Below the pieces are notes generated by a model. That model saw nothing but the letters and a program-made list of their open reading frames with translations. It did no database searches and was not told the origin of the DNA. A stretch of 31,419 nt of DNA from a virus, in the IMG/VR virus record IMGVR_UViG_3300034072_001408, positions 1 through 31,419 of that record; one strand, given 5' to 3'. This document shows positions 29,701 to 31,419 of this stretch, one piece after another (the first letter of the stretch is position 1; each line of letters starts with the position of its first letter). A program made the position numbers and the translations under genes.

Positions 29701-30706
29701 GGCAAAGCCAGGCATCAACAGCCTGGCCGAGGCCATGAAACAACTTGGCATTACTTCTGATGCGTCATTGAAGGACACGGCGGCTCAGGCGCGCGTGTCT
29801 TACGACGCTATTGCTCAGAGCGGCAAAGCCAGCGCGCGTGAGATGGCGGACGCTTTCAAGGTGGCGGCTGAGGCAGCCATTAAGGCCAATGGCGGGATCG
29901 CTCCATCGTGGGTTACGGCGCAGGCATCAGCGCGGGGCTACAAGATCGAGGTGGACGATGCGGGGCGCACCACTCTGGAGGCTATGAAGCGCGCCCAGGA
30001 CTCTCTTGGAGGTGTTGAGGGCGCTCACCGCAGCGCAGCTGGTGCGGCAAGAGACCAGGCTAATGCAGTTCAATCCCTTGCTTCTGCATACACCGATGCA
30101 GGCGCCAAGGCTATGGCCGCGCAAGGCCAGATCCTGGAGGCTGCCCAACGTCAAAAGAATGCCGACACGTCTGCCTCCAGCATCACGAACCGGAAGTCCA
30201 GCGAAACGATGTTTGTGTGGACGCGGTCCAGCATCATCGATTACCTCAAGCAATCCGGGCTTGAGGATGCGGTTGCCGAGCAACTCTCAAAGCAGTTTTT
30301 GAACGGCAAGGGCGAGGTGGACTACATCGCGAATGACGCTCAAAAGCGTTGGGCTGGCAAGTACGGCACCCTGGCCGAAGCCTTGGGAAAAGTGGCCGAG
30401 TTCTACAAGTACGACGAGGGCGGCCAGATAGAAGCGCTCGACATCGTGGACCGCGCGAAGCGCGACAAAGAACTACGCGACCGGCAGCGCAACCCCAAGG
30501 CGCCCGCGCCCGCACCAGCGCCTACGACACCTGGCGGCAATGGTGGATCAGGTGGCGACAGGGTCGATAGGGTGGTCAACGTCTACATCGGCAATAGCAC
30601 CCCCTACAGCGTGCCCACCAATGAAGGCGGACAGAAAAACATTGAAGCGATTGCCCGCGAGGTGCTGCGCTTACTTGAGCTGCAGCGCAACCAACTCGGC
30701 TATTGA
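26774..30706 (+). CDS. Tape measure protein
   Basis: 1310 aa, the longest gene of the window. N-terminal 270 residues are coiled coil (LESALTKATAQVDRLGAELP). Then comes the phage tape-measure N-terminal domain (about 300-490: FRNLEARVKLATGEGPQFTK, LSGGSAESSKAAITQLVQGL, GDEFNSVMEQSPRLAQAMAD). Next is an Ala/Thr/Asn low-complexity stretch (about 550-650), then hydrophobic segments and more coiled coil; the end is NVYIGNSTPYSVP. At about 0.15 nm per residue it would give a tail of roughly 200 nm, a standard estimate for siphoviruses. No ribosome-binding site before the ATG, unusual for a gene of this size. Confidence 0.93.
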   Translation: MADPKIKYDIEAAVKGEADAEQLAKTLRGVGDVLEGDLQEGAIAAAQALEALASKQRAIDTFSALKRETADLESALTKATAQVDRLGAELPQATASTQQLVSAERSAATALEQARASLQSKRDALKAVREETQGAGRRSDEYKATVVGLKDGIKAANAEIKAQQDALRTTGQATAQAQNAEAALRKEYELAIGSSARLSTELGNKRRALSETREIMQSVGLSTSNLAQSEANLKTAVAQVRQEVAAMAPAYQAAAAASSQSTQVQAQNQRTLREGMTSISTQLQRIQQIATVALGGSYVGGLAKSVAETADEFRNLEARVKLATGEGPQFTKSFGEVQRIALSTNSALDETGTLFARLTKASQEGGLAAVAAQQRALGLTQTINQAIQLSGGSAESSKAAITQLVQGLQGGALRGDEFNSVMEQSPRLAQAMADGLGVTTGELRRLAEQGALTSETVMRALEGQADAVAGEFGKLPATVGRALQNLSTQWTIYVGNADKGLLSSANAAKVINALAANLDTVVSTLTAAGKAWAAIKIAGLVADFAKWAASTMAATKAVEANTVATAANTAAQRVNATAQAQTATAQAANTAATTANTAARAANAKAWGEIGAFARAGAAAQATATAATTASTAALAANTAAAARGGIVWRGASALMGPWGIAVAALTPEIIGLTRALGEQAAKAMGWGKVMEENEAKLRQADEAAKIHAETLRRQALLYEEARNRSFDLTNQSKGLIAEFDKLTKAGESSSAAIAKIGKDFDPSTTQGIRDMSGALDKLAADGKISADQVKQAWVAALDGQDLAKFEVLARNAFAAAGQEAVKLSEQIRQAIDSGASPAVVGELQKRLEAAMSAAAREGERVAQMMDTVLNAAVARTGLEFSALEGRIGATSRSAINDLDVIIGGLDRLKAQGLDAGKALEASFVKALDTADSQRAVDEVTSRVEALRRQLGDKVADGLLDQAKQKTQELNEALDKAKPGINSLAEAMKQLGITSDASLKDTAAQARVSYDAIAQSGKASAREMADAFKVAAEAAIKANGGIAPSWVTAQASARGYKIEVDDAGRTTLEAMKRAQDSLGGVEGAHRSAAGAARDQANAVQSLASAYTDAGAKAMAAQGQILEAAQRQKNADTSASSITNRKSSETMFVWTRSSIIDYLKQSGLEDAVAEQLSKQFLNGKGEVDYIANDAQKRWAGKYGTLAEALGKVAEFYKYDEGGQIEALDIVDRAKRDKELRDRQRNPKAPAPAPAPTTPGGNGGSGGDRVDRVVNVYIGNSTPYSVPTNEGGQKNIEAIAREVLRLLELQRNQLGY

Positions 30707-30708
30707 CC

Positions 30709-31128
30709 ATGACCATCACCTTGACCAACGGTGGCACGACCCTTTCGTTGCCGCCAGACCTGATTTGGGCGGACGAACTGACCTGGTCAGCAGTTGCCCA
30801 AAGCACAGAGCGCGGGATCTTCGGCACCTTGATCGTCGATGCAATGGCCCGTAACGGTGGCCGCCCCATCACCTTGCAAGGTGATGGTGATAGCGCATGG
30901 ATTGATCGTGGAACCCTGCGCACGCTCGGTGCATGGGCTCAAACGCCCGGCTTGCGCATGGCTCTTGATGTGCGCGGCGAGATCTTCTCTGTGATTTTCG
31001 ACCACGGGCCAGAAGAGGAGACCCGCGCCATCGCAATGTCTGCCGTCATTGATTACTCCGACAAGCAGGACGGCGATTACTACTGCAGCCTTGTGCTGCG
31101 CTTTATCGAGGCAAGTGAAACCCTATGA
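30709..31128 (+). CDS. Distal tail protein, hypothetical
   Basis: 139 aa, MTITLTNGGTTLSLPPDLIW at the start; a beta-rich protein (ERGIFGTLIVDAMARNGGRP, MALDVRGEIFSVIFDHGPEE), ending in a strand YYCSLVLRFIEASE. Position after the tape measure fits a distal tail or tail-tip component. I chose the ATG at 30709, two bases after the previous stop, over an in-frame TTG at 30703. No family named with confidence. Confidence 0.65.
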   Translation: MTITLTNGGTTLSLPPDLIWADELTWSAVAQSTERGIFGTLIVDAMARNGGRPITLQGDGDSAWIDRGTLRTLGAWAQTPGLRMALDVRGEIFSVIFDHGPEEETRAIAMSAVIDYSDKQDGDYYCSLVLRFIEASETL

Positions 31129-31419
31129 CCATTCTTGAAGGCGACATCAAGCTGCTGGCCAGCCGCGTCATGGACGATGTGCCCGAAGGCGGCGGTGGCC
31201 CCACCGGTACCGTCATCCCCTACGGCGGCAGCAATGCAGTGTTTGGCGATGTGCCCGAAACCGCCCGCGCAGGCGGCAATGTGTCCATCCGGCAGGTGCA
31301 CATGGGCGTGCTCACACCCACCACCGACGCACTCATGGGCGCGAACGTCATCCTCTCGCGCCTGCCCACTGATCCCAATGTGTCGGTCAGCCTGGCCAAG
31401 TGCAACCTGTTCGCCCGCC
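31125..31419 (+). CDS. Large tail protein, 5' part (runs off the window)
   Basis: 98 codons visible, open at the right edge. N-terminus MTILEGDIKLLASRVMDDVP, then VIPYGGSNAVFGDVPETARA, NVSIRQVHMGVLTPTTDALM and SRLPTDPNVSVSLAKCNLFA. This N-terminus is familiar from large tail structural proteins of Burkholderiales siphophages, where the full protein usually has about a thousand residues. Overlaps the previous stop by 4 nt (ATGA). Confidence 0.75.
   Translation, partial: MTILEGDIKLLASRVMDDVPEGGGGPTGTVIPYGGSNAVFGDVPETARAGGNVSIRQVHMGVLTPTTDALMGANVILSRLPTDPNVSVSLAKCNLFAR

Overview
The window is the left part of an integrated temperate siphovirus, with the host junction at its left edge. GC content is high, start and stop codons overlap throughout, and the tRNA-Arg, terminase, portal and S49-protease families together suggest a betaproteobacterial host, probably Burkholderiales/Comamonadaceae. 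The host assignment is inference from style and family resemblance, not from a database match. The right end of the prophage (rest of the tail, lysis genes, attR) lies beyond the window.

Layout. (1) 1-180: host tRNA-Arg(ACG) with its own promoter and terminator, the probable attachment site. (2) 185-7989, minus strand: 16 tightly packed genes. Eleven of the 15 junctions are 4-nt ATGA overlaps. The genes run from a 163-aa unknown at the promoter end, through many small unknowns, a large lone ParB-like protein, an ASCH-domain protein and a Cys-rich protein, to an excisionase-like HTH protein and a tyrosine integrase next to the tRNA. (3) 7990-9103: the lysogeny switch. Two intergenic regions each carry a pair of TAGCAA-N4-TTGCTA dyads spaced exactly 23 bp. 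A short CI-like repressor and a small companion are on the minus strand; a Cro-like protein and a 76-aa unknown are on the plus strand. (4) 9104-13380: early plus-strand genes, with one minus-strand gene embedded: Cro-like protein, unknown, CII/CP76-like candidate, Toprim primase, SF3-type helicase. (5) 13381-13838: about 460 bp non-coding or nearly so, holding the most striking structure of the window: twelve RTTACGC elements in six exactly mirrored pairs around one centre, 13504.5. (6) 13839-18722: small terminase, a DNA cytosine methyltransferase inserted between the terminase genes, GpA-type large terminase, and an HTH protein. (7) 18723-18941: a 15-bp perfect stem-loop with an alternative pairing partner, then a strong intrinsic terminator. 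(8) 18942-31419: head and tail genes: GpZ-like candidate, gpW/DUF6148-like joiner, lambda-type portal, membrane/coiled-coil protein, S49 protease with a nested scaffold start, decoration protein, major capsid protein, connectors, tail terminator, tail tube, tape measure, and two distal tail proteins, the last cut by the window edge.

How it works together. The repressor would hold both operator pairs and so silence the leftward accessory/integration operon, the divergent 76-aa gene and the rightward early operon at once. On induction the early operon makes primase and helicase. The mirrored array is a candidate origin, and the repeats directly before the small terminase are a candidate packaging recognition site. 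Head assembly follows the lambda plan (portal, protease/scaffold, decoration, capsid). The most notable open points are the mirrored array, a 16-bp palindrome recurring in three unrelated genes, the methyltransferase in the terminase cassette, and a two-helix membrane protein encoded antisense between tail tube and tape measure.
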